Source: Pterois miles
Lineage: Eukaryota; Chordata; Actinopteri; Perciformes; Scorpaenidae
Length of the DNA stretch: 64,000 nt
NCBI GenBank assembly: GCA_947000775.1
Contig: CAMQGK010000518.1
Span: 62,001 to 126,000, forward strand
Reading direction: 5' to 3'
The position numbers were made by a program, and so were the translations under genes. The first letter of the stretch is position 1, and each line of letters opens with the position of its first letter. The notes under the pieces were generated by a model. The model had not been told where the DNA came from and did not search any database. It worked only from the letters and a program-made list of their open reading frames with translations. Positions 45,261 to 56,960 of this stretch are shown here, one piece after another.

Positions 45261-45689
45261 ATTTGTCCACTCCCATTTTGAAAAGAGTTTTAAATGGGCA
45301 ATCGTGACTGATTGCGATTGAATCTTTTTATCGATCGACATTCTTAATAATAATATAGCAATAAAACCACAGCTGATTCTGTCCGACACTGTAACAGGCT
45401 TCATGAATAAATAGGAAGGCGTTGCCAGAGATTACTGATACCGGCCGGCACACGTGCCAACATGTGAAAAAAAAAGTACTGGCATTTATTTTTTTCCACC
45501 TCAAGCACTGTTGACAGTGTAATGAATACATGAGTGAGGGAGTTAGTAAATTTGTTCTCCCTGCGTATGGTTCAGGGCGTTCGTCTCTGAGAGAATCCAG
45601 TGATACAGAGGTCATATTGTTGCTGCAGCCGTCTTATACATGGCAAATTCTTCTAGTGGCCATAAGGCCTTCATTCATCCATCTCTCAG

Positions 45690-46430
45690 GCTGAAGAAGG
45701 TACCACAACTCTGGAAGACCTCCTGCATCGTCCCAGTGCCCAAGAAAGGACTCCCTAGCACCCCCAATGACTACGGGCCATTGGCTACCTGAAGATCCTG
45801 GAGAGACTGGTCCTGCAGCACCTCAGGCCCCTGGTGAGTGACTCCCTGGACCCCCTACAGTTTGCATACCAGGCAAACATTGACGTGGACGACGCCATCA
45901 TCTACATGCTCCACAGAGCCTTCACGCACCCGGAGAAGCCGCAGAGCACAGTGAGAATCATGTTCTTCGACTTCTCCAGTGCATTCAACACAGTCCAACC
46001 GCACCGGCTAGCTGAGAAGCTCTCAGCTATGCAGGTAGACCACGACCTGGTGGACTGGATTACGGACTACCTCACCAGCAGACCACAGTATGTCAGACTG
46101 CAGGGCAGCCTGTCTGACGTGCTGGTGAGCAACACCGGTGCTCCCCAGGGAACTGTGCTGTCACCGTTCCTGTTAACCACGATGCTATGCTATGCATATG
46201 CAATACCCACCCATCTGCTGCACTTTACTTATTACTGTTTTACTTATCTTTTTTTTGGCAATTTTATTGGCAATTTCGTTCATTGCACCTTCTTTTCCTT
46301 CATTGCACCTTCTCTTTTACTTTTTACTTATTGTATTCATCTGTACTGTTGTTGCTGCTGCGGTGACACCTGAATTTCCCTCCGGGGATTAATAAAGGTT
46401 CATCTTATCTTAATTTATCTTGTCTTACTC
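45690..46430 (+). pseudogene. CR1/Rex-type LINE reverse transcriptase fragment with 3' tail
   Basis: RT frames include WKTSCIVPVPKKG, then 45834-46180 PLQFAYQANIDVDDAIIYML, MFFDFSSAFNTVQPHRLAEK (catalytic Asp of motif A), LVDWITDYLTSRPQYVRLQ and NTGAPQGTVLSPFLL (motif B). Sequence after motif B jumps to the 3' UTR and ends CGGGGATTAATAAAGGTTC then a TTATCT-type tail. It is truncated at both the N-terminus and internally, so inactive. Confidence 0.8.
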
Positions 46431-47300
46431 CTTCAATTTTACACATGAAAGAAGGGCTCACCGCTGATTTTACCACATGACCCCCCCCCCCAGCCGGATA
46501 GAGAAAGCCACAATAACAGCACAGGAAGAAATATGGTGATTTCAAAATAAAGATTTTTTTTTTTAATTATTATTATCAGTTGTTTCAGCACAAATGACAG
46601 CCAAGTGTTTTTAAAATATCCAGAGAGGATGTGTAAGTACAAAAATTCTGACTTTTAACGCTGTTTAAGTGTGTAAGCGGCAGTTGTTGTATCTGAAAGT
46701 ATAGATACAGATACAATAAAGATATTGAGAGTACATCTACAGCCTACAGTGTTTATGCAAAAGGATTTACAATCTTACTCCCATTTTCCTATTCACACAC
46801 TGGTTATTGTAAATAACTACTTGTTTAACAGTGTAACAGGTGTTGTGTTGAGTACTGTTTCCCTTCGATGTGTTTCACCCTACCTCAACCTGAACCTACC
46901 CTGTTTTATGTCAGTGCAACCCTTTAACCCTGACAGATGCTGCAAGGACGACCGATTTTTGTAGGCCAACCAGGAGGTTAGCATCGCCCTGATTCCCTCA
47001 ACAAACAATCTCTGCGGCAAACAAATGTTTATGAAACTTGTACATTTCATTCAGCAAAGATAATCTTCCCAAATGAACACCGCTTTTATGATTTTTGAAG
47101 TTTGAAAAAGCTAATGTTACGCTATAAACGAACTACAAGTCGGTGTGATAACGTTTTGTAGTCTCTTTTAGCCACTGCCGATGTATTTTATATCGTAAAA
47201 AAATAAATCTCTTAAATTTCTAAGAAATCTCTAAACCCCCCCCATTCAAAAACCGGAAACGGAAGTGCTAAATGCCAACTCATTTCCTGTTGCTCTCCAG
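46431..47300. other. No gene seen
   Basis: AT-rich sequence with a C run at 46482 and short ORFs lacking recognisable features. Confidence 0.5.
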
Positions 47301-47302
47301 TA

Positions 47303-47386
<84 letters not shown>
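47301..47386. repeat. (AT)n microsatellite, 86 bp
   Basis: Nearly perfect TA/AT alternation with a single TT interruption near 47309. It lies just upstream of a likely first exon. Confidence 0.95.
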
Positions 47387-47389
<3 letters not shown>

Positions 47390-47390
<1 letters not shown>

Positions 47391-48505
47391 AGGAGCTCCA
47401 TCTCCCTGTAAAATTGAGGGGTTCGCTCCAAACTAAACTCGTTAGCTAACGTGGTCCTGTACAGTTAGGTAAGTCTGACAGTCTGTGCTTAGCTCTGTTA
47501 AAATAGTGCAATAATTCGTTTTTTTGCCGGTAAAAACTGTGTATGTTGTACGTTAAAGGGTAACGTTACCACAGCAAATGCTTCTGTGACAATACTGACC
47601 GCGAGTAATGTGTTAACTTGTTTAGCACTCGATAGCTAATGTTAGCTAGCTAATGTTTTAGCTTGTTTCTGCTTCCTTTTCATGAGGATTCTCCGTGGTG
47701 TAACGTTAGCCTGCTCGCTAACCAATTGTTAGTTTGTACTTTTACACCACAGTAATTATAAAAACGCATTTTAAAATTATTTTCTGTCCAATTTCAGTGG
47801 CAAAACACGAATTAGCGCAATACATCGACAAATAATGCAACCTTTATTTTGAAGTCAGTAACCGGAAGTGGCTTTCTTTCTTTCTAAACTGACTTAACAG
47901 CTGTCCCCCTCCTCTCCAGCATCACACACCGCCTCCCAGCTTTCCGTAGAGCCGAGCAGGAGTGCACCGCCGCGGGGAAGATGGCCTCAGTTTCTAGTAA
48001 TAGTCCGAGCAGAGTGCGGTGGTGAATCCTGGCGGGTTTCGGGTTTCCTCCCAGTGTTTTCCTCCCTGAGCATGAGAAGACAGCCCGCAGCAGCGGTCGC
48101 TCTCAGACTACTACAGGACAGACTGCACTGCGTGATGCAGACCAGAGTCCAAGAGTTGACATCCTGCTGCCAGGAGGTGATGGTCTCCTCCTCGCTCCCC
48201 TGCTCACCTGTTGCTCTGTCGTGCCTCACCAAATGTCACCATGTTCACAGTTGATTCATTTGCTTTTTGTGCAACTCTGTGCGTCAAACTGCGCATTCAC
48301 CGTGGCTGTTGCGTGTTTGTTTTTATCTTACAGGACATCTAACGCTGGGACTGTTTGTATTTAATCCCCAGAGCAGTTCAGCTGTAACAACGCAACAATG
48401 ATCTGACGGCTGTAAAGTGAGACAAACATTAGTAGAAGTCACCTGGCGTCGCCATCTAACTGGCTGTCTGCGCTGCTCATGATGGCCAATAACAACGAGC
48501 TACAA
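47390..48505 (+). CDS. 5' end of an unidentified gene (leader exons and start exon)
   Basis: Three candidate exons on the plus strand: about 47390-47468 (donor GTAAGT at 47469); 47920-48176 (preceded by a strong pyrimidine tract CTGTCCCCCTCCTCTCCAG, GC-rich, with short upstream ORFs); and 48334-48505 (acceptor TTTTTATCTTACAG). The last holds ATG at 48479, encoding MMANNNELQ before a GTGAGT donor in phase 0. The GC and CpG content is above its surroundings, as in a promoter. I do not recognise the protein from nine residues. Its later exons are not identified; they could lie beyond the window, or the gene may read into the array. Confidence 0.4.
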
Positions 48506-48509
48506 GTGA

Positions 48510-49060
48510 GTTTCTCAACTTTTACATTTGTCATTATTTACTGCGTTAATGCTGCTGTGTTAATGTGTATACAAGATCTAAATGTGGTGAAACATCTGGA
48601 GAGGAGATCTTTTCAATTGACTCTTGTTGATGGTTGTAGTGGTGGGAGGAGGTCTGTGGTGGAAATACTCTGATGAGGGATAGTCTTCTCTAAAGGGCTA
48701 TTTTGTGTGATTTAGTATTGCATTTCTATACGGTAAGACAGCTTCAAACTGAAGCTGCCGAGGCCAAGGCAGCCTGACTTTTGTAATAATTTCGTCATGA
48801 TACTGGAATGTCTAACCTCAATACAAGACCTTGAAAAAAATGACAGCATAAAAGTTGTGACTTTTATTAAAGGATAAATAGCAGAATGTGTGTCAACGCG
48901 TTGTCGGAGAGAAGAGAGAGTAGAAAGGGTACCTGAGTATTGATACTGGGGAAAATGAGAATTGAAACCGCTCAGTATTGATATGTCTCGGTACTTTGAT
49001 ATTTTTGGCAACACAACAAGTAACTACTCAAATAAATAGAATGGCGATAAAGTACAGAAA
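48510..49060. other. No gene seen
   Basis: Likely intron of the gene starting at 48479; no supported frame. Confidence 0.45.
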
Positions 49061-49062
49061 AC

Positions 49063-49440
49063 CATCCGTCGTCAACCGCTTATCCCGTTAGGGGTCGCGG
49101 GGGGGCTGGAGCAGATCCCAGCTGGCATTGGACTAAGGCGGAGGACACCCTGGACAGGTCGCCAGTCCATCGCAGAGCACATAGAGACAGACAACATATA
49201 GACAGACAACCATTCATACTCACATCCACACCTACGGGCAATTTAGAGTAATCAATTAACCTAAACAGCATGTCTTTGGATGGTGGGAGGAAGCCGGGTA
49301 CTCCGGTTTCCTCCCACCATCCACGCTTACACGGGGAGAACATGCAAACTCCACACAGAAGAGCAGCAAGCTGGAATCAATCCTGCGACCCTCTTGCTGT
49401 GAGGCGACAGCGCTAACCACTACACCACCGTGCAGCCCTA
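49063..49440 (+). repeat. (ATCC)n-type interspersed repeat with a snapback mutation
   Basis: Same family and orientation as 24197-24590. At 49278-49322 the repeat folds back on itself: GGATGGTGGGAGGAAGCCGG is followed, after a 5-base loop, by CCGGTTTCCTCCCACCATCC, with 19 of 20 positions pairing. Other copies do not have this palindrome. Confidence 0.8.
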
Positions 49441-52400
49441 CAGCCCTTTATTATGAATGTAAATGTGAAGCAGAATAATATTAAAGTAAAAAAGGAGGAG
49501 TGCTGCCAGCTCCTCTAAATGTGTGCACTCCCAATCAGACTGAAGTCAGATGGATGACGGACCACAAGATGGACAGAACGGACGGAAACGCCTGTGTTTT
49601 TATGGACGACGTAAGTAAGCTGCACTCGAAAGGAACATTTTGTCATTTTGGGAAATATGCATATTGATTTTCTAGCCAACAGTTAGACAAGAAGATTGTT
49701 ACCGCAGTAAATATGTAGCTGCAGCCTGCTTCAGTAGTGTCCAAGATGAAGCCTACACATGTTTTCCAGACTCATATAACCTGTGACACCACTGATCAAT
49801 GCAGATTTATTTCAACATGAATTAGTCTTCATAGTTGATTATTATAGCTGAAGTCTGGGAGACACTGACAGCAGACTAAGAGAAGGATCCAGATTCCTGA
49901 CTTGTTTCTGATCTCACAGGACAGGACTCTTCCCGGAGAGTGGACGACAACCGAACCACACCAAGCCAGCAGCATCACACAAGCAGTCTGATGTGAGGAA
50001 GCTCCAGCACCACAGCAGTCCACTCAACACACTGAACCGCCTTCAGCACCATACTTTACACACTGGACTGATCTCATGTTTATATCAGTCAAAAAAACAT
50101 AAATTCAGCCATGTAACATGATCCTGTGTTCAGTCTCATACTGATGTTGGTTAACATGAATCTTCTTCAGTAGTAAATCAGTTGAAGGTTATATAAAACA
50201 CCATTATTTATTTGTATTTTTACAGAGACTCAGACTGAGTGTTGCTGTAGTTCAGCGGCTCCTTTACAACAATGAAGAAATGCTGATTCCCGACCAGGTC
50301 AGATGGATGACGGACCACAAGACGGACAGAACGGACGGAAACGCCTGTGTTTTTATGGACGACGTAAGTAAGCTGCTGTCTAAAGGAACATTTTGTCATT
50401 TTGGGAAATATGAATATTGATTTTATAGCCAACAGTTAGACAAGACGTTTGTTACCACTGTAAATATGTAGCTGCAGCCAGCTTCAGTAGTGTCCAAGAT
50501 GAAGCCTACACATGTTTTCCAGACTCATGTAATCTGTGACACCACTGATCAATGCAGATTTATTTCAACATGAATTAGTCTTCATAGTTGATCATTATAG
50601 CTGAATCTCTGGGAGTCACTGACAGCAGACTAAGAGAAGGATCCAGATTCCTGACTTGTTTCTGATCTCACAGGACAGGACTCTTCCTGGAGAGTGGACA
50701 TGAACCGAACCACAACAAGCCAGCAGCATCACACAACCAGTCTGATGTGAGGAAGCTCCAGCACCACAGCAGTCCACTCAACACACTGAACCACCTTCAG
50801 CTCCACACTTTACACACTGGACTGATGTCATGTTTATATCAGTCAAAAAAACATAAATTCAGCCATGTAACATGATCCTGTGTTCAGTCTCATACTGATG
50901 TTGGTTAAAATGAATCTTCTTCAGTAGTAAATCAGTTGAAGTTTATATAAAACACCATTATTTATTAGTGTTTGTACAGAGACTCAGACTGAGTGTTGCT
51001 GTTGTTCAGTGGCTCCTTTACACCTTTACAACAATGAAGAAATGCTGATTCCCGACCAGGTCAGATGGATGACGGACCACAAGACGGACAGAACGGACGG
51101 AAACGCCTGTGTTTTTATGGACGACGTAAGTAAGCTGCTCTCTAAGGGAACATTTTGTCATTTTGGGAAATATGAATATTGATTTTATAGACAACAGTTA
51201 GACAAGACGTTTGTTACCACTGTAAATATGTAGCTGCAGCCAGCTTCAGTAGTGTCAAAGATGAAGCCTACACATGTTTTCCAGACTCATATAACCTATG
51301 ACACCACTGATCAATGCAGATTTATTTCAACATGAATTAGTCTTCATAGTTGATTATTATAGCTGAAGTCTGGGAGACACTGACAGCAGACTAAGAGAAG
51401 GATCCAGATTTCTGACTTGTTTCTGATCTCACAGGACAGGACTCTTCCCGGAGAGTGGACGACGACCGAACCACACCAAGCCAGCAGCATCACACAACCA
51501 GTCTGATGTGAGGAAGTTCCAGCACCACAGCAGTCCACAGCTCCACACTTTACACACTGGACTGATCTCATGTTTATATGAGTCAAAAAAACATAAATTC
51601 AGCCATGTAACATGATCCTGTGTTCAGTCTCATACTGATGTTGGTTAACATGAATCTTCTTCAGTAGTAAATCAGTTGAAGGTTATATAAAACACCATTA
51701 TTTATTTGTATTTTTACAGAGACTCAGACTGAGTGTTGCTGTAGTTCAGCGGCTCCTTTACAACAATGAAGAAATGCTGATTCCCGACCAGGTCAGATGG
51801 ATGACGGACCACAAGACGGACAGAACGGACGGAAACGCCTGTGTTTTTATGGACGACGTAAGTAAGCTGCATTCGAAAGGAACATTTTGTCATTTTGGGA
51901 AATATGCATATTGATTTTCTAGCCAACAGTTAGACAAGAAGATTGTTACCGCAGTAAATATGTAGCTGCAGCCAGCTTCAGTAGTGTCCAAGATGAAGCC
52001 TACACATGTTTTCCAGACTCATGTAATCTTTGACACCGCTAATTAATGCAGATATATTTCAACATGAATTAGTCTTCGTAGTTGATTATTATAGCTGACT
52101 CTCTTTGAGACACTGACAGCAGACTTAGAGAAGGATCCACATTCCTGCCTTGTTTCTGATCTCACAGGACAGGACTCTTCCCGGAGAGTGGACATGAACC
52201 GAACCACACCAAGCCAGCAGCATCACAGCCAGTCTGATGTGAGGAAGCTCCAGCACCACAGCAGTCCACTTAACACACTGAACTGCCTTCAGCTCCACGC
52301 TTTACACACTGGACTGATGTCATGTTTATATCACTCAAAAAAACATAAATTCAGCCATGTAACATGATCCTGTGTTCAGTCTCATACTGATGTTGGTTAA

Positions 52401-52471
52401 CATGAATCATCTTCAGTAGTAAATCAGTTGAAGGTTATATAAAACACCATTATTTATTTGTATTTTTACAG

Positions 52472-52617
52472 CGACTCAGACTGAGTGTTGCTGTAGTTCA
52501 GCGGCTCCTTTACATCTTTACAACAATGAAGAAATGCTGATTCCCGACCAGGTCAGATGGATGACGGACCACAAGACGGACAGAACGGACGGAAACGCCT
52601 GTGTTTTCCTGGACGAC
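52472..52617 (+). pseudogene. Array exon A variant C with destroyed donor
   Basis: This unit and those at 54059 and 59402 read GACGACCTAAGTAAG, where the donor GT is CT, and also carry the 8-base insertion (TTTACATCTTTACAAC) and GGAAAATTTTTTCCTTTTGG downstream. The shared variants define a subtype. Confidence 0.75.
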
Positions 52618-55609
52618 CTAAGTAAGCTGCTCTCTAAAGGAAAATTTTTTCCTTTTGGGACATATGCATATTGATTTTCTAGCCAACACTTAGACAAGAA
52701 GATTGTTCCCACAGTAAATATGTAGCTGCAGCCAGCTTCAGTAGTGTCCAAGATGAAGCCTACACATGTTTTCCAGACTCATATAACCTGTGACACCACT
52801 GATCAATGCAGATTTATTTCAACATGAATTAGTCTTCATAGTTGATCATTATAGCTGAATCTCTGGGAGTCACTGACAGCAGACTAAGAGAAGGATCCAC
52901 ATTCCTGACTTGTTTCTGATCTCACAGGACAGGACTCTTCCCGGAGAGTGGACGACAACAGAACCACACCAAGCCAGCAGCATCACACAACCAGTCTGAT
53001 GTGAGGAAGTTCCAGCACCACAGCAGTCCACTCAACACACTGAACCGCCTTCAGCACCATACTTTACACACTGGACTGAGCTCCAGCACCACAGCAGTCC
53101 ACTCAACACACTGAACCGCCTTCAGCTCCACACTTTACACACTGGACTGATCTCATGTTTATATGAGTCAAAAAAACAACAACTCAGCCATGTAACATGA
53201 TCCTGTGTTCAGTCTCATACTGATGTTTGTTAACATGAATCTTCGTCAGTAGTAAATCAGTTGAAGGTTATATAAAACACCATTATTTATTTGTATTTTT
53301 ACAGAGACTCAGACTGAGTGTTGCTGTAGTTCAGCGGCTCCTTTACAACAATGAAGAAATGCTGATTCCCGACCAGGTCAGATGGATGACGGACCACAAG
53401 ACGGACAGAACGGACGGAAACGCCTGTGTTTTTATGGACGACGTAAGTAAGCTGCATTCGAAAGGAACATTTTGTCATTTTGGGAAATATGCATATTGAT
53501 TTTCTAGCCAACAGTTAGACAAGAAGATTGTTACCGCAGTAAATATGTAGCTGCAGCCAGCTTCAGTAGTGTCCAAGATGAAGCCTACACATGTTTTCCA
53601 GACTCATGTAATCTTTGACACCGCTGATTAATGCAGATATATTTCAACATGAATTAGTCTTCGTAGTTGATTATTATAGCTGACTCTCTTTGAGACACTG
53701 ACAGCAGACTTAGAGAAGGATCCACATTCCTGACTTGTTTCTGATCTCACAGGACAGGACTCTTCCCGGAGAGTGGACGAAAACCGAACCACACCAAGCC
53801 AGCAGCATCACACAACCAGTCTGATGTGAGGAAGCTCCAGCACCACAGCAGTCCACTCAACACACTGAACCACCTTCAGCTCCACGCTTTACACACTGGA
53901 CTGATGTCATGTTTATATCACTCAAAAAAACATAAATTCAGCCATGTAACATGATCCTGTGTTCAGTCTCATACTGATGTTGGTTAACATGAATCTTCTT
54001 CAGTAGTAAATCAGTTGAAGGTTATATAAAACACCATTACTTATTTGTGTTTTTACAGCGACTCAGACTGAGTGTTGCTGTAGTTCAGCGGCTCCTTTAC
54101 ATCTTTACAACAATGAAGAAATGCTGATTCCCGACCAGGTCAGATGGATGACGGACCACAAGACGGACAGAACGGACGGAAACGCCTGTGTTTTCCTGGA
54201 CGACCTAAGTAAGCTGCTCTCTAAAGGAAAATTTTTTCCTTTTGGGACATATGCATATTGATTTTCTAGCCAACACTTAGACAAGAAGATTGTTCCCACA
54301 GTAAATATGTAGCTGCAGCCAGCTTCAGTAGTGTCCAAGATGAAGCCTACACATGTTTTCCAGACTCGTATAACCTGTGACACCACTGATCAATGCAGAT
54401 TTATTTCAACATGAATTAGTCTTCATAGTTGATCATTATAGCTGAATCTCTGGGAGTCACTGACAGCAGACTAAGAGAAGGATCCACATTCCTGACTTGT
54501 TTCTGATCTCACAGGACAGGACTCTTCCCGGAGAGTGGACGACAACCGAACCACACCAAGCCAGCAGCATCACACAACCAGTCTGATGTGAGGAAGCTCC
54601 AGCACCACAGCAGTCCACTCAACACACTGAACCGCCTTCAGCACCATACTTTACACACTGGAATGAGCTCCAGCACCACAGCAGTCCACTCAACACACTG
54701 AACCGCCTTCAGCTCCACACTTTACACACTGGACTGATCTCATGTTTATATGAGTCAAAAAAACAACAACTCAGCCATGTAACATGATCCTGTGTTCAGT
54801 CTCATACTGATGTTTGTTAACATGAATCTTCGTCAGTAGTAAATCAGTTGAAGGTTATATAAAACACCATTATTTATTTGTATTTTTACAGAGACTCAGA
54901 CTGAGTGTTGCTGTAGTTCAGCGGCTCCTTTACAACAATGAAGAAATGCTGATTCCCGACCAGGTCAGATGGATGACGGACCTCAAGACGGACAGAACGG
55001 ACGGAAACGCCTGTGTTTTCATGGACGACGTAAGTAAGCTGCACATTAAAGGAACATTTTGTCATTTTGGGAAATATGAATATTGATTTTCTAGCCAACA
55101 GTTAGACAACAAGGTTGGTACCACTGTAAATATGTAGCTGCAGCCAGCTTCAGTAGTGTCCAAGATGAAGCCTACACATGTTTTCCAGACTCATGTAATC
55201 TTTGACACCGCTGATTAATGCAGATTTATTTCAACATGAATTAGTCTTCGTAGTTGATTATTATAGCTGACTCTCTTTGAGACACTGACAGCAGACTTAG
55301 AGAAGGATCCACATTACTGACTTGTTTCTGATCTCACAGGACAGGACTCTTCCCGGAGAGTGGACGACAACAGAACCACACCAAGCCAGCAGCATCACAC
55401 AACCAGTCTGATGTGAGGAAGCTCCAGCACCACAGCAGTCCACTCAACACACTGAACCACCTTCAGCTCCACACTTTACACACTGGACTGATCTCATGTT
55501 TATATGAGTCAAAAAAACATAAATTCAGCCATGTAACATGATCCTGTGTTCAGTCTCATACTGATTTTGGTTAACATGAATCTTCTTCAGTAGTAAATCA
55601 GTTGAAGGT

Positions 55610-55618
55610 TATATAAAA
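55610..55618 (+). promoter_or_regulatory. TATA-like motif before array exon A (representative)
   Basis: TATATAAAA lies 36 bases before exon A, and the same motif at the same distance occurs in nearly every unit. As a TATA box it would place a start near the first base of exon A, so the adjacent TTTTTACAG might not act as a splice acceptor. The two readings cannot be separated from sequence. Confidence 0.35.
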
Positions 55619-56399
55619 CACCATTATTTATTTGTATTTTTACAGAGACTCAGACTGAGTGTTGCTGTAGTTCAGCGGCTCCTTTACAACAATGAAGAAA
55701 TGCTGATTCCCGACCAGGTCAGATGGATGACGGACCACAAGACGGACAGAACGGACGGAAACGCCTGTGTTTTTATGGACGACGTAAGTAAGCTGCATTC
55801 GAAAGGAACATTTTGTCATTTTGGGAAATATGCATATTGATTTTCCAGCCAACAGTTAGACAAGAAGATTGTTACCGCAGTAAATATGTAGCTGCAGCCA
55901 GCTTCAGTAGTGTCCAAGATGAAGCCTACACATGTTTTCCAGACTCATGTAATCTTTGACACCGCTGATTAATGCAGATATATTTCAACATGAATTAGTC
56001 TTCGTAGTTGATTATTATAGCTGACTCTCTTTGAGACACTGATAGCAGACTAAGAGAAGGATCCACATTCCTGGCTTGTTTCTGATCTCACAGGACAGGA
56101 CTCTTCCCGGAGAGTGGACGACAACCGAACCACACCAAGCCAGCAGCATCACACAACCAGTCTGATGTGAGGAAGTTCCAGCACCACAGCAGTCCACTCA
56201 ACACACTGAACCACCTTCAGCTCCACACTTTACACACTGGACTGATGTCATGTTTATATCTGTCAAAAAAACATAAATTCAACCATGTAACATGATCCTG
56301 TGTTCAGTCTCATACTGATGTTTGTTAACATGAATCTTTTTCAATAGTAAATCAGTTGAAGATTGTATAAAACACCATTATTTATTTGTATTTTTACAG

Positions 56400-56537
56400 A
56401 GACTCAGACTGAGTGTTGCTGTAGTTCAGCGGCTCCTTTACAACAATGAAGAAATGCTGATTCCCGACCAGGTCAGATGGATGACGGACCACAAGACGGA
56501 CAGAACGGACGGAAACGCCTGTGTTTTCATGGACGAC
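56400..56537 (+). CDS. Representative array exon A (46 codons, phase 0-0)
   Basis: Acceptor TATTTTTACAG, then RLRLSVAVVQRLLYNNEEML and IPDQVRWMTDHKTDR followed by TDGNACVFMDD, then donor GTAAGTAAG. Both ends fall between codons and the length is divisible by three, so copies could in principle be spliced to each other in frame. The IPDQVRWMTDHKT core resembles exon 3 of the arm gene. I do not recognise a domain. Minus-strand 70-residue ORFs over these exons are antisense shadows. Confidence 0.4.
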
Positions 56538-56847
56538 GTAAGTAAGCTGCACTCTAAAGGAACATTTTGTCATTTTGGGAAATATGCATATTGATTTTCT
56601 AGCCAACAGTTAGACAAGAAGATTGTTACCGCAGTAAATATGTAGCTGCAGCCAGCTTCAGTAGTGTCCAAGATGAAGCCTACACATGTTTTCCAGACTC
56701 ATATAACCTGTGACACCACTGATCAATGCAGATTTATTTCAACATGAATTAGTCTTCATAGTTGATCATTATAGCTGAATCTCTGGGAGTCACTGACAGC
56801 AGACTAAGAGAAGGATCCACATTCCTGACTTGTTTCTGATCTCACAG

Positions 56848-56960
56848 GACAGGACTCTTCCCGGAGAGTGGACGACAACAGAACCACACCAAGCCAGCAG
56901 CATCACACAACCAGTCTGATGTGAGGAAGCTCCAGCACCACAGCAGTCCACTCAACACAC
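56848..56960 (+). CDS. Representative array exon B
   Basis: Acceptor TTTCTGATCTCACAG precedes GACAGGACTCTTCCCGG. In phase with exon A it reads DRTLPGEWTTTEPHQASSIT and stops at TGA within about 24 codons. A different frame stays open much longer (LFPESGRQPNHTKPAASHNQ ... SSPLNTLNR), and that is the frame resembling exon 4 of the arm gene. A frame slip between exons A and B since the ancestral gene would explain this. It could be a terminal exon; its end is my estimate. Confidence 0.35.

Noticed and set aside
48712..49014. Minus-strand 100-codon ORF
   Set aside because: No motif, splice context or composition signal; it lies in a probable intron.
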